The notes beneath the pieces are model-generated. The model had not been told where the DNA came from and searched no databases. It was given only the letters and a program-made list of their open reading frames with translations. Of a DNA stretch of 64,000 nt, positions 1-9,245 are shown one piece after another. The DNA comes from Candidatus Tepidiaquacellales bacterium UBA6667 (GTDB lineage Bacteria > Bacteroidota > Ignavibacteria > Tepidaquicellales > Tepidaquicellaceae). Both the position numbers and the translations under genes were made by a program. Location: positions 1-64,000 of the forward strand of contig DKKL01000035.1 in the NCBI GenBank assembly GCA_002455255.1, in the 5' to 3' direction. The number at the start of each line of letters is the position of its first letter. The stretch's first letter is position 1.

Positions 1-1167
1 TGGGAGCGTAGAGGATTCAGAGCTCCATCAGCATCAGCTAACGGAAGATTTGCAATCAGATATGCAGTAGCAAATGGTGGTCCAAGTGGTTCAAATAGTG
101 ATTTCATTGGTATTGATATGATTACAATTGAAAGTGCCGGTGCACCTCCAATTTCAGGAGATTCTACTTTAGTTATTATTAATGACTCCACAGGGACAAC
201 TGTTCAAAGAACTAATGACAGAGATACATTAAGAAAATATTTACCAATGTTAGTCGGTAAATACAGAATAATGACTAAGGATACATCAACTGTATTACCA
301 AATTTATCAAATTACAGTACTGTTATTTTACAAGAAACTGCATTTGATGCTGTATTTGTAAGAGGTTTATCAGCAGCACAAAGAAATGTTATTAAAACAT
401 GGTTAGCAACCGGAACACCAACCAATAAAAAATCATTGATTTTAATCGGTGGTGATATGGGTTATAACTACGACAGAACCGGCTCAACTTATCTTGATAC
501 AACATTCTCAAGAACTTATGGAGGTTTCCAATATAAAGTTGATAATGGTGGTGCAATTAACTTTAATGCGGTTATTAATATAGGTGGTGGAAGTTCAGAT
601 TCATTATTAACTGCTCCTCCGGGTGCTTCTTACTGGCCGGACGGCTGTGCTCCAATTAGTGGTGGAAATGCATGGAACAGATACAGACAAAGAGGTACAA
701 CTGATACATTAGCCGGTATTACAAAAGTAGGACCGACTTCTGTAGTAGTAACTATGTTCCAGGATCCAAGATATTATGCAAGTTCAGGTGGTGTTGGTGG
801 AACAGATTTCGGATTTAAAAGAGTATTAAAAGGAGCTATTGATTTCGTTAGAACAAATAACGGAACCATTACAGGTGTTACTCCATTGAATAACTCAATT
901 GCTGAAAGATATATACTTTCACAAAATTATCCAAATCCATTCAACCCAACTACTAAGATTAATTTCTCATTACCAAAAAGTGGAAACACTACATTGAAAA
1001 TTTATGATATGCTTGGTAAAGAAGTTATGACATTGGTAAATGATTTTAAAGTTGCAGGAAATTATGTAGTTGATTTTAATGCCGCAACATTATCATCAGG
1101 TACATACTTCTATAGACTTGAATCAAACGGATTTGTAGATACAAAGAAAATGTTATTAATTAAATAA
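1..1167 (+). CDS. Secreted T9SS cargo protein, 5'-truncated
   Basis: The frame is open from base 1, so the start lies outside the window; 388 residues are visible. The first 40 or so residues (RGFRAPS..., YAVANGGPSG, DFIGIDMI) resemble the end of a cleaved-adhesin/choice-of-anchor-J beta-sandwich. The middle part is not recognised. The last 80 or so residues form a type IX secretion C-terminal domain: a SQNYPNPFNPTTKI motif, then KIYDMLGKEV, YFYRLES and a terminal KKMLLIK. This domain is known to direct export through the T9SS and attachment to the surface. The exact role (adhesin or enzyme) cannot be told from this part. A strong terminator follows. Confidence 0.85.
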   Translation, partial: WERRGFRAPSASANGRFAIRYAVANGGPSGSNSDFIGIDMITIESAGAPPISGDSTLVIINDSTGTTVQRTNDRDTLRKYLPMLVGKYRIMTKDTSTVLPNLSNYSTVILQETAFDAVFVRGLSAAQRNVIKTWLATGTPTNKKSLILIGGDMGYNYDRTGSTYLDTTFSRTYGGFQYKVDNGGAINFNAVINIGGGSSDSLLTAPPGASYWPDGCAPISGGNAWNRYRQRGTTDTLAGITKVGPTSVVVTMFQDPRYYASSGGVGGTDFGFKRVLKGAIDFVRTNNGTITGVTPLNNSIAERYILSQNYPNPFNPTTKINFSLPKSGNTTLKIYDMLGKEVMTLVNDFKVAGNYVVDFNAATLSSGTYFYRLESNGFVDTKKMLLIK

Positions 1168-1191
1168 TTTTTCTTTAATGTTTTTGTATTT

Positions 1192-1222
1192 AAAAAAGGG
1201 GCTTTAAAGCCCCTTTTTTTTT
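1192..1222 (+). terminator. Intrinsic terminator after the T9SS cargo gene
   Basis: A 12-bp stem (AAAAAAGGGGCT pairing with AGCCCCTTTTTT) with a four-base TTAA loop is followed by a T run. It ends the upstream T9SS gene and lies just before pgk, so pgk needs its own promoter. A TATTTTTG at 1226-1233 fits the Bacteroidota -7 element, but I see no good -33 partner. Confidence 0.9.
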
Positions 1223-1254
1223 GTGTATTTTTGAAATTCATAATTAATTTTAAT

Positions 1255-2472
1255 ATGCCAAAACTAACTTTAGAAAATTTAATATCAGAAAATAAAATAA
1301 AAGGTAAGAGAATTCTTGTTCGTGTTGATTTCAATGTTCCTCTTGATGAAAACAGGAATATTACCGATTCTAAAAGAATTAAAGAAACTTACAGGACAAT
1401 TAATGCAATTACATCTAATGGAGGTAAATGTATATTGATGAGCCATTTAGGTCGTCCTAAAGGTGAGAAGAATCCGAAATATTCTCTTGATGTTGTCGCT
1501 CAGTTTATGACAGGTGATTTGGATAAACAAATAATTTTTTCCGATGACTGTATTAGTGATGATAATATAATGGTAATTGAGAATATGAAAGAAGGTGATA
1601 TTTTACTTCTTGAAAATTTACGATTTTACAAAGAAGAAGAAAAAAATGATTCTGATTTTTCTAAAAAACTTGCAAGGTATGGTGATATTTATATAAACGA
1701 TGCTTTTGGTACTGCTCACCGTGCACACGCTTCAACCGAAGGCGTAACTCATTATATTGATACTTGTGCCGCAGGATTTCTTATGGAAAAAGAAATAAAA
1801 TATTTATCAGAAGCAGTTAATAATCCCGTAAAACCGTTGTGTGCCATTCTTGGAGGTTCTAAGATTTCAGGAAAAATTGATGTGATTGAAAATCTGCTTT
1901 CTAAAGCAGATAAAATTTTAATTGGTGGTGGAATGATGTTCACTTTTTATAAAGCAATGGGCTTTGATATTGGTAAATCAATTCTTGAAGATGATAAAAT
2001 TGAATTGGCTAAATCATTATTAGAAAAATCAAAATCGCTTGGTAAAGAAATTATGTTGCCTGTTGATGTTGTTTATGCTGATAAATTTGCAAACGATGCC
2101 AATACTAAAATATTAAAAACAAATGAGGTAACAAGTGAATATTCAGATTGGATGGGAATGGATATAGGACCTGATACAATAAAGAATTTTAAAAATGAAA
2201 TTTCAAATTCTAAAACCATAGTTTGGAACGGTCCAATGGGAGTATTTGAAATGGATAATTTTGCAAAAGGAACTTTTGAAATTGCTGCTTCATTGTCTGA
2301 AGTTACCAAAAAAGGTGCGGTTACTATTATTGGTGGAGGTGATTCTGCAAGTGCTATAGCAAAAGCAGGATTGGAAAATGATGTAACCCATGTATCTACA
2401 GGAGGAGGTGCTTCACTTGAATATCTTGAAGGGAAAAAACTTCCCGGAATAGAAGCACTTACAGAAATTTAA
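1255..2472 (+). CDS. pgk: Phosphoglycerate kinase
   Basis: Glycolysis/gluconeogenesis enzyme that transfers phosphate between 1,3-bisphosphoglycerate and ADP in the cytoplasm. At 405 residues it has the family length. Visible motifs are the N-terminal VRVDFNVPLDE, SHLGRPKGE, LLENLRF and DAFGTAHRAHAST (3-phosphoglycerate site), then GGSKISGKID, WNGPMGVFE and the C-terminal GGGDSASA and STGGGASLE (nucleotide site). I chose ATG 1255 (MPKLTLEN) over an in-frame TTG at 1231, because the extra residues are not family-like and would start beside the terminator. The gene converges on lpxC-fabZ with only two bases between the stop codons. Confidence 0.97.
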   Translation: MPKLTLENLISENKIKGKRILVRVDFNVPLDENRNITDSKRIKETYRTINAITSNGGKCILMSHLGRPKGEKNPKYSLDVVAQFMTGDLDKQIIFSDDCISDDNIMVIENMKEGDILLLENLRFYKEEEKNDSDFSKKLARYGDIYINDAFGTAHRAHASTEGVTHYIDTCAAGFLMEKEIKYLSEAVNNPVKPLCAILGGSKISGKIDVIENLLSKADKILIGGGMMFTFYKAMGFDIGKSILEDDKIELAKSLLEKSKSLGKEIMLPVDVVYADKFANDANTKILKTNEVTSEYSDWMGMDIGPDTIKNFKNEISNSKTIVWNGPMGVFEMDNFAKGTFEIAASLSEVTKKGAVTIIGGGDSASAIAKAGLENDVTHVSTGGGASLEYLEGKKLPGIEALTEI

Positions 2473-2474
2473 TT

Positions 2475-3881
2475 TTATTTATCTACTATAGCAGCCATCA
2501 TTTCTGCTTCACAAACTATCTCGCCACCCAATATATCTTTAAAAGTCCTTCCGGCTATTTTACAAATTCCTCTTTTGACGGAAATTAATTCCATTTCATA
2601 TACCAATTGATCTCCGGGGGTAACGGGCTTTCTGAATTTTGCTTTTTCAATTGATGCAAAATATACTAATTTGTTTTCCATATTGTCCATAGTGTTTAAA
2701 AGCATTAAACATCCGCATTGAGCCATACCCTCTATTATTAATACTCCCGGCATTATTCTTCTTGCCGGAAAGTGCCCCTGAAAAAACTGTTCATTGTATG
2801 TTACATTTTTTAAGCCAACAATTTTTTTATTTATTTCTAAATCAATTATTCTGTCAACAAGTAAAAATGGGTATCTGTGAGGCATAACTTTTAAAATATC
2901 TTCAATATCCATAACTACTTTACCGGACTTCATAACCTGAAATTTTTTCTCAATCTTTTTTTGTAAGTAAAGTTTCCTTAGCATTTTTGTAAACTCAACA
3001 TTTGCCTTATGCCCCGGTCTTGCTGCAAGTATCTGACCTTTCACAGGTGCTCCTATCAATGCCAAATCTCCTATCAGGTCAAGAAGTTTATGCCTTGCCG
3101 GTTCATTTTTAAATCTTAATTCTTTATTATCCAATATTCCATTATTACCTAATATCACACTGTCTTCTATCCCAAGTTTTTTCTTTATCTTGTCAAACTC
3201 ATCATTGGTATATTCTTTATCTACTATTACAATTGCATTATTTATGTCACCACCTTTGATTAGTCCTTGTTCTCTTAACATCTCAAGCTCTTTTACAAAA
3301 CAAAAAGTTCTTGCCGGTGCAAATTCATTTTCAAATTCTTTCTGTAGGTTAAAAAGTCCTGTGTGTTGAACACCTAATACCGGATTATTATAATCAATAA
3401 GCACTGAAACCCGAAAATCATTTTTCAAAGGTAATGCCACTATATCAATATTGTTTTCATCATCATGATAGTGTACTGTATCTTCAATAACCAAATAATC
3501 CCTTTTCGCATTCTGCTCAACTATTCCCGCATCTTTTAATGCTTTCACATAAGATGTAGCGCTGCCATCCATAATTGGTGTTTCATTATTATCAAGTTCT
3601 ACAATTAAATTATCAATTTCGCAACCCATAATTGACGCTAACACATGCTCAACCGTATGTACTTCAACTCCATCTTTTGCAATTGTGGTTCCTCTTGAAA
3701 TATCAGTAACGTGATCAATATCGGCAGGAATTTCAGGTGAATTTTTTATATCAATTCTTATAAATCTTACTCCATAATCTTCCGGTGCAGGTTTGAATGT
3801 CATTTTGGATTTATTTCCTGTATGTAAACCTTTACCTGAAATTGAAACTTCTTTTGATATTGTCCTTTGTTTTTCTAACAT
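2475..3881 (-). CDS. lpxC/fabZ: Bifunctional LpxC deacetylase / FabZ dehydratase
   Basis: A 468-residue fusion. Residues 1 to about 300 are LpxC, the zinc deacetylase of UDP-3-O-acyl-GlcNAc in lipid A synthesis: H79 in TVEHVLAS and H264/D268 in HKLLDLIGD are the expected zinc ligands, and H291 in GHKANV the catalytic His. Residues from about 325 to 468 are FabZ, the 3-hydroxyacyl-ACP dehydratase: PHRYPFLLVD, catalytic H370 in QGHFP and E384 in IEGMAQ. The fusion is known from Bacteroidota and Chlorobi. It couples removal of the lipid A acetyl group with supply of hydroxyacyl chains. It is the last gene of the envelope operon, just after lpxD; lpxA is not present. Confidence 0.97.
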   Translation of the reverse strand: MLEKQRTISKEVSISGKGLHTGNKSKMTFKPAPEDYGVRFIRIDIKNSPEIPADIDHVTDISRGTTIAKDGVEVHTVEHVLASIMGCEIDNLIVELDNNETPIMDGSATSYVKALKDAGIVEQNAKRDYLVIEDTVHYHDDENNIDIVALPLKNDFRVSVLIDYNNPVLGVQHTGLFNLQKEFENEFAPARTFCFVKELEMLREQGLIKGGDINNAIVIVDKEYTNDEFDKIKKKLGIEDSVILGNNGILDNKELRFKNEPARHKLLDLIGDLALIGAPVKGQILAARPGHKANVEFTKMLRKLYLQKKIEKKFQVMKSGKVVMDIEDILKVMPHRYPFLLVDRIIDLEINKKIVGLKNVTYNEQFFQGHFPARRIMPGVLIIEGMAQCGCLMLLNTMDNMENKLVYFASIEKAKFRKPVTPGDQLVYEMELISVKRGICKIAGRTFKDILGGEIVCEAEMMAAIVDK

Positions 3882-3890
3882 TCTTTTAAT

Positions 3891-4877
3891 TTAATTACTT
3901 TCAAGAAATTTTTTTAGATTGGCTTCTATTTTTAAATCATCTCTGTGCGGTTTTCCTCTATACCCGGTGTAAATACCCGGTGTATCAATTGATTTTGATA
4001 TATTTGTTGCCGCACCAATTATTACATTATCACATATTTTTATGTGACCTACTATTCCTACTTTTCCACCTATCATACAGTTTTTCCCAATCTTTGTTGA
4101 ACCTGCTATCCCTGTCTGTGCTGCTATTACTGTATCTTCACCTATCTCGACATTATGAGCAATCTGAACCTGATTATCTATCTTGACACCTCTTGAAATT
4201 ATTGTTTCCCCGATTGTTGCTCTGTCAATATTTGTGTTACTGCCAATTTCTACATCATCATCAATTTTTACTGAACCTTTTTGTGGAATTTTAATATATT
4301 TACCATCTTCACCTTTTGCCTGACCAAAACCATCTCCGCCAATAACTGCACCTGAATGAATTATTACATTATCCCCAATATTACTGTTTTTAAATATAAC
4401 GGTGTTTGGATAAATAATACAGTTTTTTCCTATCAATACATTTTTATCAATCGTAACATTCGAATAAATTTTTGAATTTTCTCCAATAATAGAATTTTTT
4501 CCAATCTTCACAAAATCATCTATAAATATATCATCTCCTAATCTTACATTATCTGCTATGGATGTTTGAGCTGAAATGCCCGTTTCGATTTCTTCATTCT
4601 CATTGTCAAATTTTTCAATCAATTCTAAAAAAGATAAATACGGGTCAGATACTCTTATCAGAGTTACTTCTTTTCTTATATTATTTATCTTGAAATCTTT
4701 AGAAACTAAAACGGCTCCTGCATTTGTGGAGCCGTAATATTTTTCATATAATGGGTTAGAGATAAACGTTATTTGGTCTGGTTTTGCGTTCTCAATCTTT
4801 CCAATACTGTTGATTTCAAGATTTGCGTTACCGGTAATTTTTCCGTTAAGCAATTCGGCAATTTCGCCGGTTGTCAT
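3891..4877 (-). CDS. lpxD: UDP-3-O-acylglucosamine N-acyltransferase LpxD
   Basis: Adds the second 3-hydroxyacyl chain, from acyl-ACP, to UDP-3-O-acylglucosamine in lipid A synthesis. It has 328 residues, close to the usual 340. Residues 1 to about 100 form the uridine-binding domain (DQITFISNPLYEKYY). From about 105 there are repeated hexapeptides (left-handed beta helix) with GGDGFGQ at about 180, and H241 in QIAHNVEIGEDT matches the catalytic histidine. The stop of the upstream skp-like gene directly abuts the ATG, so the two are translated together. Confidence 0.96.
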   Translation of the reverse strand: MTTGEIAELLNGKITGNANLEINSIGKIENAKPDQITFISNPLYEKYYGSTNAGAVLVSKDFKINNIRKEVTLIRVSDPYLSFLELIEKFDNENEEIETGISAQTSIADNVRLGDDIFIDDFVKIGKNSIIGENSKIYSNVTIDKNVLIGKNCIIYPNTVIFKNSNIGDNVIIHSGAVIGGDGFGQAKGEDGKYIKIPQKGSVKIDDDVEIGSNTNIDRATIGETIISRGVKIDNQVQIAHNVEIGEDTVIAAQTGIAGSTKIGKNCMIGGKVGIVGHIKICDNVIIGAATNISKSIDTPGIYTGYRGKPHRDDLKIEANLKKFLESN

Positions 4878-5393
4878 TTATCTACCCTCTATTACTTTTA
4901 CAACTTTTGCTGTCAAATCATTTTTCTCATTTACAAATAATAATGATATACTGCCGCTTCTGTCTATTACATAATCATAATCTTCACGTTTTGCAACAGT
5001 TTCTATTGCTAAAAAAACCCTGTCCTGTACAGGTTTCATAAATTCTTTTTGCTTTTGAAAATATTCGCCACCTTCTCCAAATTTCTGAACTTTATAATTA
5101 TCAATTGATGCAGATAACGCTGTAATCTCTTGCTCTCTTTGATTTTTTAACTGTTCTGTCAGAATTAATTTCTTCTTTTCATAATCATCTCTCATATTTT
5201 TCAGACTGTCCTGTAAAATTCTCAATTGACCTTGCCATTCATCTACAAGATTATCAAGTCTCAACTTTGCATCTTGAGATTCCTGCATTCCATCAATAAT
5301 TTTTTTAGAATCTACATAACCGATTTTTGATTGGGAATAAACGCTCGACCCGGCTATCAAAAACACGATTAATAATATTATTTTTTTTGTCAT
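4878..5393 (-). CDS. OmpH/Skp-family periplasmic chaperone (second copy)
   Basis: A 171-residue protein with a signal peptide (MTKKIILLIVFLIAGSSVYSQ), then the Skp start signature KIGYVDSKKII. A long charged helical part with heptad-like spacing (about 45-115) would form the coiled-coil tentacles. It ends in the family's beta element (YDYVIDRSGSISLLFV). Skp proteins escort unfolded outer-membrane proteins to BamA. It sits between another skp-like gene and lpxD, downstream of bamA. The two copies differ clearly in sequence, so they are old paralogues. Confidence 0.9.
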   Translation of the reverse strand: MTKKIILLIVFLIAGSSVYSQSKIGYVDSKKIIDGMQESQDAKLRLDNLVDEWQGQLRILQDSLKNMRDDYEKKKLILTEQLKNQREQEITALSASIDNYKVQKFGEGGEYFQKQKEFMKPVQDRVFLAIETVAKREDYDYVIDRSGSISLLFVNEKNDLTAKVVKVIEGR

Positions 5394-5434
5394 AATAAAA
5401 TTTTTAAAGTAACTTTCTCTGAATCTGAAAAATC

Positions 5435-6001
5435 TTACTTTAATTTATCCATTACTTTAAATGTTACATCAAATTCCTTGTCGCCATATAATGGATTGCC
5501 TGCCGCCTTATCAAATATATAACTGTATTTCATTTCTTTTGCTAAATCTTCTATCGCTTTATTTATTTTATCATACAAAGGTTTTGATAATTCCTGCCTT
5601 TTTTCATACACTGCATTTTGAACATATTGGTCATAGTTTTTTAACTGATCTTCCATTTGAACAATCTCCATTCTCATAGTATTCATTTTATCATTTAATG
5701 CCTTCAAATCATCATTGCTCGTAATAGCGCCTGATTCAACCTGTTGCTGTGCTGCCTGATATTCTACTGCAAATATAGAATCTTTTTCTTTGAATTCTAT
5801 CGCCATCGCTCTTAAGGTATCCAGAAATTTATTTCTGTATTCTTCAAGATCTGCCGTTACTTTTTTTGCTTCCGGCAACTGTTCGAGTATTACTTGAGAA
5901 TCAACAAATCCGATTTTTAACTGAGCATTTGATTCATTTGCAAATCCTGAAAACATAATTACTGCACAAATTATAAATGTTTTAATAAAATAATTTTTCA
6001 A
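5435..6001 (-). CDS. OmpH/Skp-family periplasmic chaperone (first copy)
   Basis: A 188-residue protein with a signal peptide ending near SNAQ, followed by KIGFVDSQVILEQLPEA, the Skp/OmpH N-terminal signature. The middle is a long Gln/Glu/Lys-rich helix, and the end (YSYIFDKAAGNPLYGD) is family-like. The apparent start is TTG at 6001; no in-frame ATG gives a full signal peptide. Its place just downstream of bamA is the usual Bacteroidota order (uppS, bamA, ompH, ompH). Confidence 0.9.
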   Translation of the reverse strand: MKNYFIKTFIICAVIMFSGFANESNAQLKIGFVDSQVILEQLPEAKKVTADLEEYRNKFLDTLRAMAIEFKEKDSIFAVEYQAAQQQVESGAITSNDDLKALNDKMNTMRMEIVQMEDQLKNYDQYVQNAVYEKRQELSKPLYDKINKAIEDLAKEMKYSYIFDKAAGNPLYGDKEFDVTFKVMDKLK

Positions 6002-6074
6002 AAAATATTTCTCCTTTAATTATTTAAATATATCTAATTTGAAATTTTTGTAAAACTTACTTATTTAAGTTATT

Positions 6075-8423
6075 TTAAAATCCTCTTCCAAATGAAAAGT
6101 GGAAAATCCATTTTGGTGGTTGTCTGTCCACAATTTGTCTGTCAAAACCATATCCAAAATCAAACCCTATTAATCCGACTGCCGGTAAAAATAATCTTGT
6201 TCCAAATCCCACGGATCTTCTTAAATCAAATGGATCTGTTTTAGAAAATTCACTCCACACATTACCTGCTTCTGCAAATGCTAATATGAAAATAGGGAAT
6301 GGATCTAATGAAAGCGGATATCGTAATTCAGCAGCATATTTTAATGCCACTCTTCCACCTATCGGATTAAATGCAGCATTTTTTGGTCCTACATTTCTGT
6401 CATCATATCCTCTAAGTGCTATGGTATTATATGTTAATCCGTTACCGCCCATATAAAACACTTCATTTGGTGGCAGATATTTGTCGGATGCAAGTGAATT
6501 TATAAATGCAAAATAAAAATTAGAATATAACACAAATTTACTTTCTCTCGTAAGTGGTGTATATGTTTCTGCAGAAAATGTATTCTTTATGTAATCAATA
6601 CTTCCCGGCAAAAAAGGACCGCCTGATAGCTCTGTAGAATTTGAAACTTTTGTTCCTGATAACGGAAACAATGGGTCAAATACTGTTGACCTCGTTATTG
6701 TCTGTCTAATAGCAATTTGATCTCTAATCCCTATTTCATATATGCCTGCTCCTTCTCTTGTATCCGTTTTCTGATACCTTATTGTCCAGTCACCTCTGAA
6801 AAAGTCATCGGGCCATTTCAGTCTTCTTCCTAAGCTTAAACTACCTCCGGTTTCCTTTATATCAATACCGCTATAGTTTTGTCTCGTATCAAATAAATTT
6901 ACGCCTAATGCGGTAGGAGTATTAAACAACCAAGGTTCAGTAAACCCAATATTAAAAGTTCTGTATGTTCCGCTTTCTCCAAATTGCCAGCTAAAATTTA
7001 ATATCTGACCTGCACCACCCTTTAAAGGTGCTGCAATATCAAAGTTATTAAAAGTTAATCCTAATGCACCTGTTATTCCAAAACTTTCGCTGTAACCAAC
7101 CGAAGCATTAAACTGGTCTGAAGATCTTTCTTCAACTATGTATTTTATATTTACAACAGAATCATTAGCAAGTGATATATCCTGAGTTAATCTTTCCGGA
7201 TTAAAATAATTCAGAGCATTAAGGTTTTGTAAACTTCTCTTTACATTTCCTCTGTTAAATGAATCACCTGGATATGTATATAATTCTCTTCTTAAAACTT
7301 TATCCTGCGTTTTATCATTTCCGTCAAAGTTCACAAGCCCTAACTTAAATTTATTATTTTCGGAAATTTTTATTTTTAAATCTACTTTGTTCCCCGGTAA
7401 TACTTTTTCTGAAATCTCCGAATTATAAGCTAAATATCCATTATCTAAATAAAGCGAACTTACATCAGTTTCTGATTCATTCCCATATAAATTCATTTGA
7501 AGTTTTTTCTGATCATAAATATCACCCCGTTTCATATCTATTCTTTGCAATATGATTGTGTCGTTATATATCGTATTTCCTTCAACTGAAATATTGTTTA
7601 GTTTGTAAAGTTCTCCGGCTTCAACATTAATAACTATATTTGCATCCTCTCCGTTATTTATAATTTTCACATCATAATCTTTTATATAACCGTCTTTATA
7701 ACCTTTTTCTCTGAAAAATTCTCTAATGTAATTTAAATCTTCTTCAAATTTACTTTTGTCAAATCTCGCTCCATCCCAAAATTTCCACCAAACTTTCTCT
7801 GATGTATTTTCCATTGCATCTTTTACATCATCTTTTTTTAACGCTCCGGTATTTCCATTTATTGTTATATTTCTAACAGTAACTTTTTTACCTTCATTAA
7901 CTTTTATATTTATTCTCGCATCATTATTCGAATTTTTATCGTAATCAACTTCCACTTTTGCCTGTGAAAATCCCTCTTCCTGATAATATTTTTCCAGATT
8001 ATATGCTATATCTTTTAATCTCTGTTCTGAAATTACCTCACCGGTTGTCAGATTAATTTTTTCAGTTAAATCTTTATCCGAAAACTCTTCATTCCCGGTT
8101 ATATTCACTTCATAAACTCTCGGTAACTCTGATACTTTTATAACAAGGTAAGCATCTTTGCCGATTGTTTTTTCTATATAGAGTTGAATATCTGAAAAAA
8201 GACCGAGATTCCAGAGTTTTTTTATGACATCTCTTGATTCGTCCGATGGTATCATAAGTTCCTGTCCCGTTACCAATCCTGAATATGCGATAATTGTATT
8301 TTTATCAACTGATTTATTCCCTAAGGTGTTAATACTTACAATTCTGAATTTATAATCATCATCGGTTTGAGAGATTGCAACGTTTGTAATTACGATTAAA
8401 AGAATTAATTTTATGAATTTCAT
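6075..8423 (-). CDS. bamA: Outer-membrane protein assembly factor BamA
   Basis: Core of the BAM complex, which inserts beta-barrel proteins into the outer membrane. It has 782 residues from ATG 8423 (MKFIKLILLIVITNVAISQ, a clear signal peptide). A longer frame up to 8477 would overlap uppS and put 18 charged residues before the signal, so I rejected it. Residues from about 25 to 430 carry POTRA repeats (for example VYEVNITGNEEFSDKDL and KVTVRNITINGNTGAL). The rest is the Omp85 barrel, with the region around MGGNGLTYNTIALRGYDDR and a terminal aromatic residue (FGRGF). Neighbours are uppS upstream and two skp-like chaperones downstream. Confidence 0.97.
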   Translation of the reverse strand: MKFIKLILLIVITNVAISQTDDDYKFRIVSINTLGNKSVDKNTIIAYSGLVTGQELMIPSDESRDVIKKLWNLGLFSDIQLYIEKTIGKDAYLVIKVSELPRVYEVNITGNEEFSDKDLTEKINLTTGEVISEQRLKDIAYNLEKYYQEEGFSQAKVEVDYDKNSNNDARINIKVNEGKKVTVRNITINGNTGALKKDDVKDAMENTSEKVWWKFWDGARFDKSKFEEDLNYIREFFREKGYKDGYIKDYDVKIINNGEDANIVINVEAGELYKLNNISVEGNTIYNDTIILQRIDMKRGDIYDQKKLQMNLYGNESETDVSSLYLDNGYLAYNSEISEKVLPGNKVDLKIKISENNKFKLGLVNFDGNDKTQDKVLRRELYTYPGDSFNRGNVKRSLQNLNALNYFNPERLTQDISLANDSVVNIKYIVEERSSDQFNASVGYSESFGITGALGLTFNNFDIAAPLKGGAGQILNFSWQFGESGTYRTFNIGFTEPWLFNTPTALGVNLFDTRQNYSGIDIKETGGSLSLGRRLKWPDDFFRGDWTIRYQKTDTREGAGIYEIGIRDQIAIRQTITRSTVFDPLFPLSGTKVSNSTELSGGPFLPGSIDYIKNTFSAETYTPLTRESKFVLYSNFYFAFINSLASDKYLPPNEVFYMGGNGLTYNTIALRGYDDRNVGPKNAAFNPIGGRVALKYAAELRYPLSLDPFPIFILAFAEAGNVWSEFSKTDPFDLRRSVGFGTRLFLPAVGLIGFDFGYGFDRQIVDRQPPKWIFHFSFGRGF

Positions 8424-8442
8424 TATAAGTTTAAACTTGTGT

Positions 8443-9216
8443 TTATATTTTACTGTTTGTGGTCTGAATTTGTTCACTAATCATACCAAATCTTCTTTCT
8501 CTTTTTTGGTATTCTTCAATTGCTTTGTAAAGCAATTCACGCTTAAAATCAGGCCAATATTTTTTTTCTATGTATAATTCTGAATATGCACACTGCCAAA
8601 GTAAAAAATTACTGATTCTGTAATCACCTCCGGTTCTAATAAGTAAATCAGGATCAGGTAAATTTACAGTTTCTAAATGTTCTGAAAATACTTTTTCATT
8701 AATTTTATCTGCAGGAATCTTTTCATTTATCAATTTTTTTACTGCATTCAAAATATCCCATCTGCCACTGTAACTCAATGCTAAATTTAAAGTTAATCTC
8801 TTATTATTTTTGGTTTTTTCCATCCCTTCCTGTAATTCCTGATATACTTTTTCCGGTAAATCTTTCAAATTTCCTGTGGAAATTAATTTAACGTCGTTTT
8901 TATGAAGTCGTTCCGTTTCACGCCTAAGTGTTTTTATCAGAAGTTTCATCAATAACGCTACTTCTGTTTTCGGTCTTCTCCAGTTCTCTGTTGAAAATGT
9001 ATATAAAGTTAAATATTTAATCCCTATTTGTGCAGATGCTTCTACAATCTCTCTTACTGAGTTAACTCCTTCGTGATGCCCTCTTACTCTCGTATATCCT
9101 TTTGATTTTGCCCATCTGCCGTTCCCATCCATAATAATAGCGATATGCTTTGGTATCTCTCCGGATTTTTTTATTTGCTCTTGTCTGTTCTTATCCTCGT
9201 CTTCTTTTTTTGACAT
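8443..9216 (-). CDS. uppS: Undecaprenyl diphosphate synthase
   Basis: Condenses isopentenyl units onto farnesyl diphosphate to give undecaprenyl diphosphate, the lipid carrier for peptidoglycan and O-antigen precursors. At 257 residues it has family length. Motifs: HIAIIMDGNGRWAKSKG with catalytic D30, RVRGHHEG, STENWRRP, and the C-terminal RTGGDYRISNFLLWQCAYSE. A short charged N-terminal extension (about 20 residues) precedes the core. It leads directly into bamA. Confidence 0.97.
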   Translation of the reverse strand: MSKKEDEDKNRQEQIKKSGEIPKHIAIIMDGNGRWAKSKGYTRVRGHHEGVNSVREIVEASAQIGIKYLTLYTFSTENWRRPKTEVALLMKLLIKTLRRETERLHKNDVKLISTGNLKDLPEKVYQELQEGMEKTKNNKRLTLNLALSYSGRWDILNAVKKLINEKIPADKINEKVFSEHLETVNLPDPDLLIRTGGDYRISNFLLWQCAYSELYIEKKYWPDFKRELLYKAIEEYQKRERRFGMISEQIQTTNSKI

Positions 9217-9245
9217 CAGTAATTTTTAAAATATAAATTAACTTT

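Noticed and set aside
1231..1254. TTG start for pgk
   Set aside because: It begins next to the terminator and adds residues not found in the family; ATG 1255 fits.
8424..8477. N-terminal extension of BamA
   Set aside because: It overlaps uppS and puts 18 charged residues before an obvious signal peptide; ATG 8423 is better.
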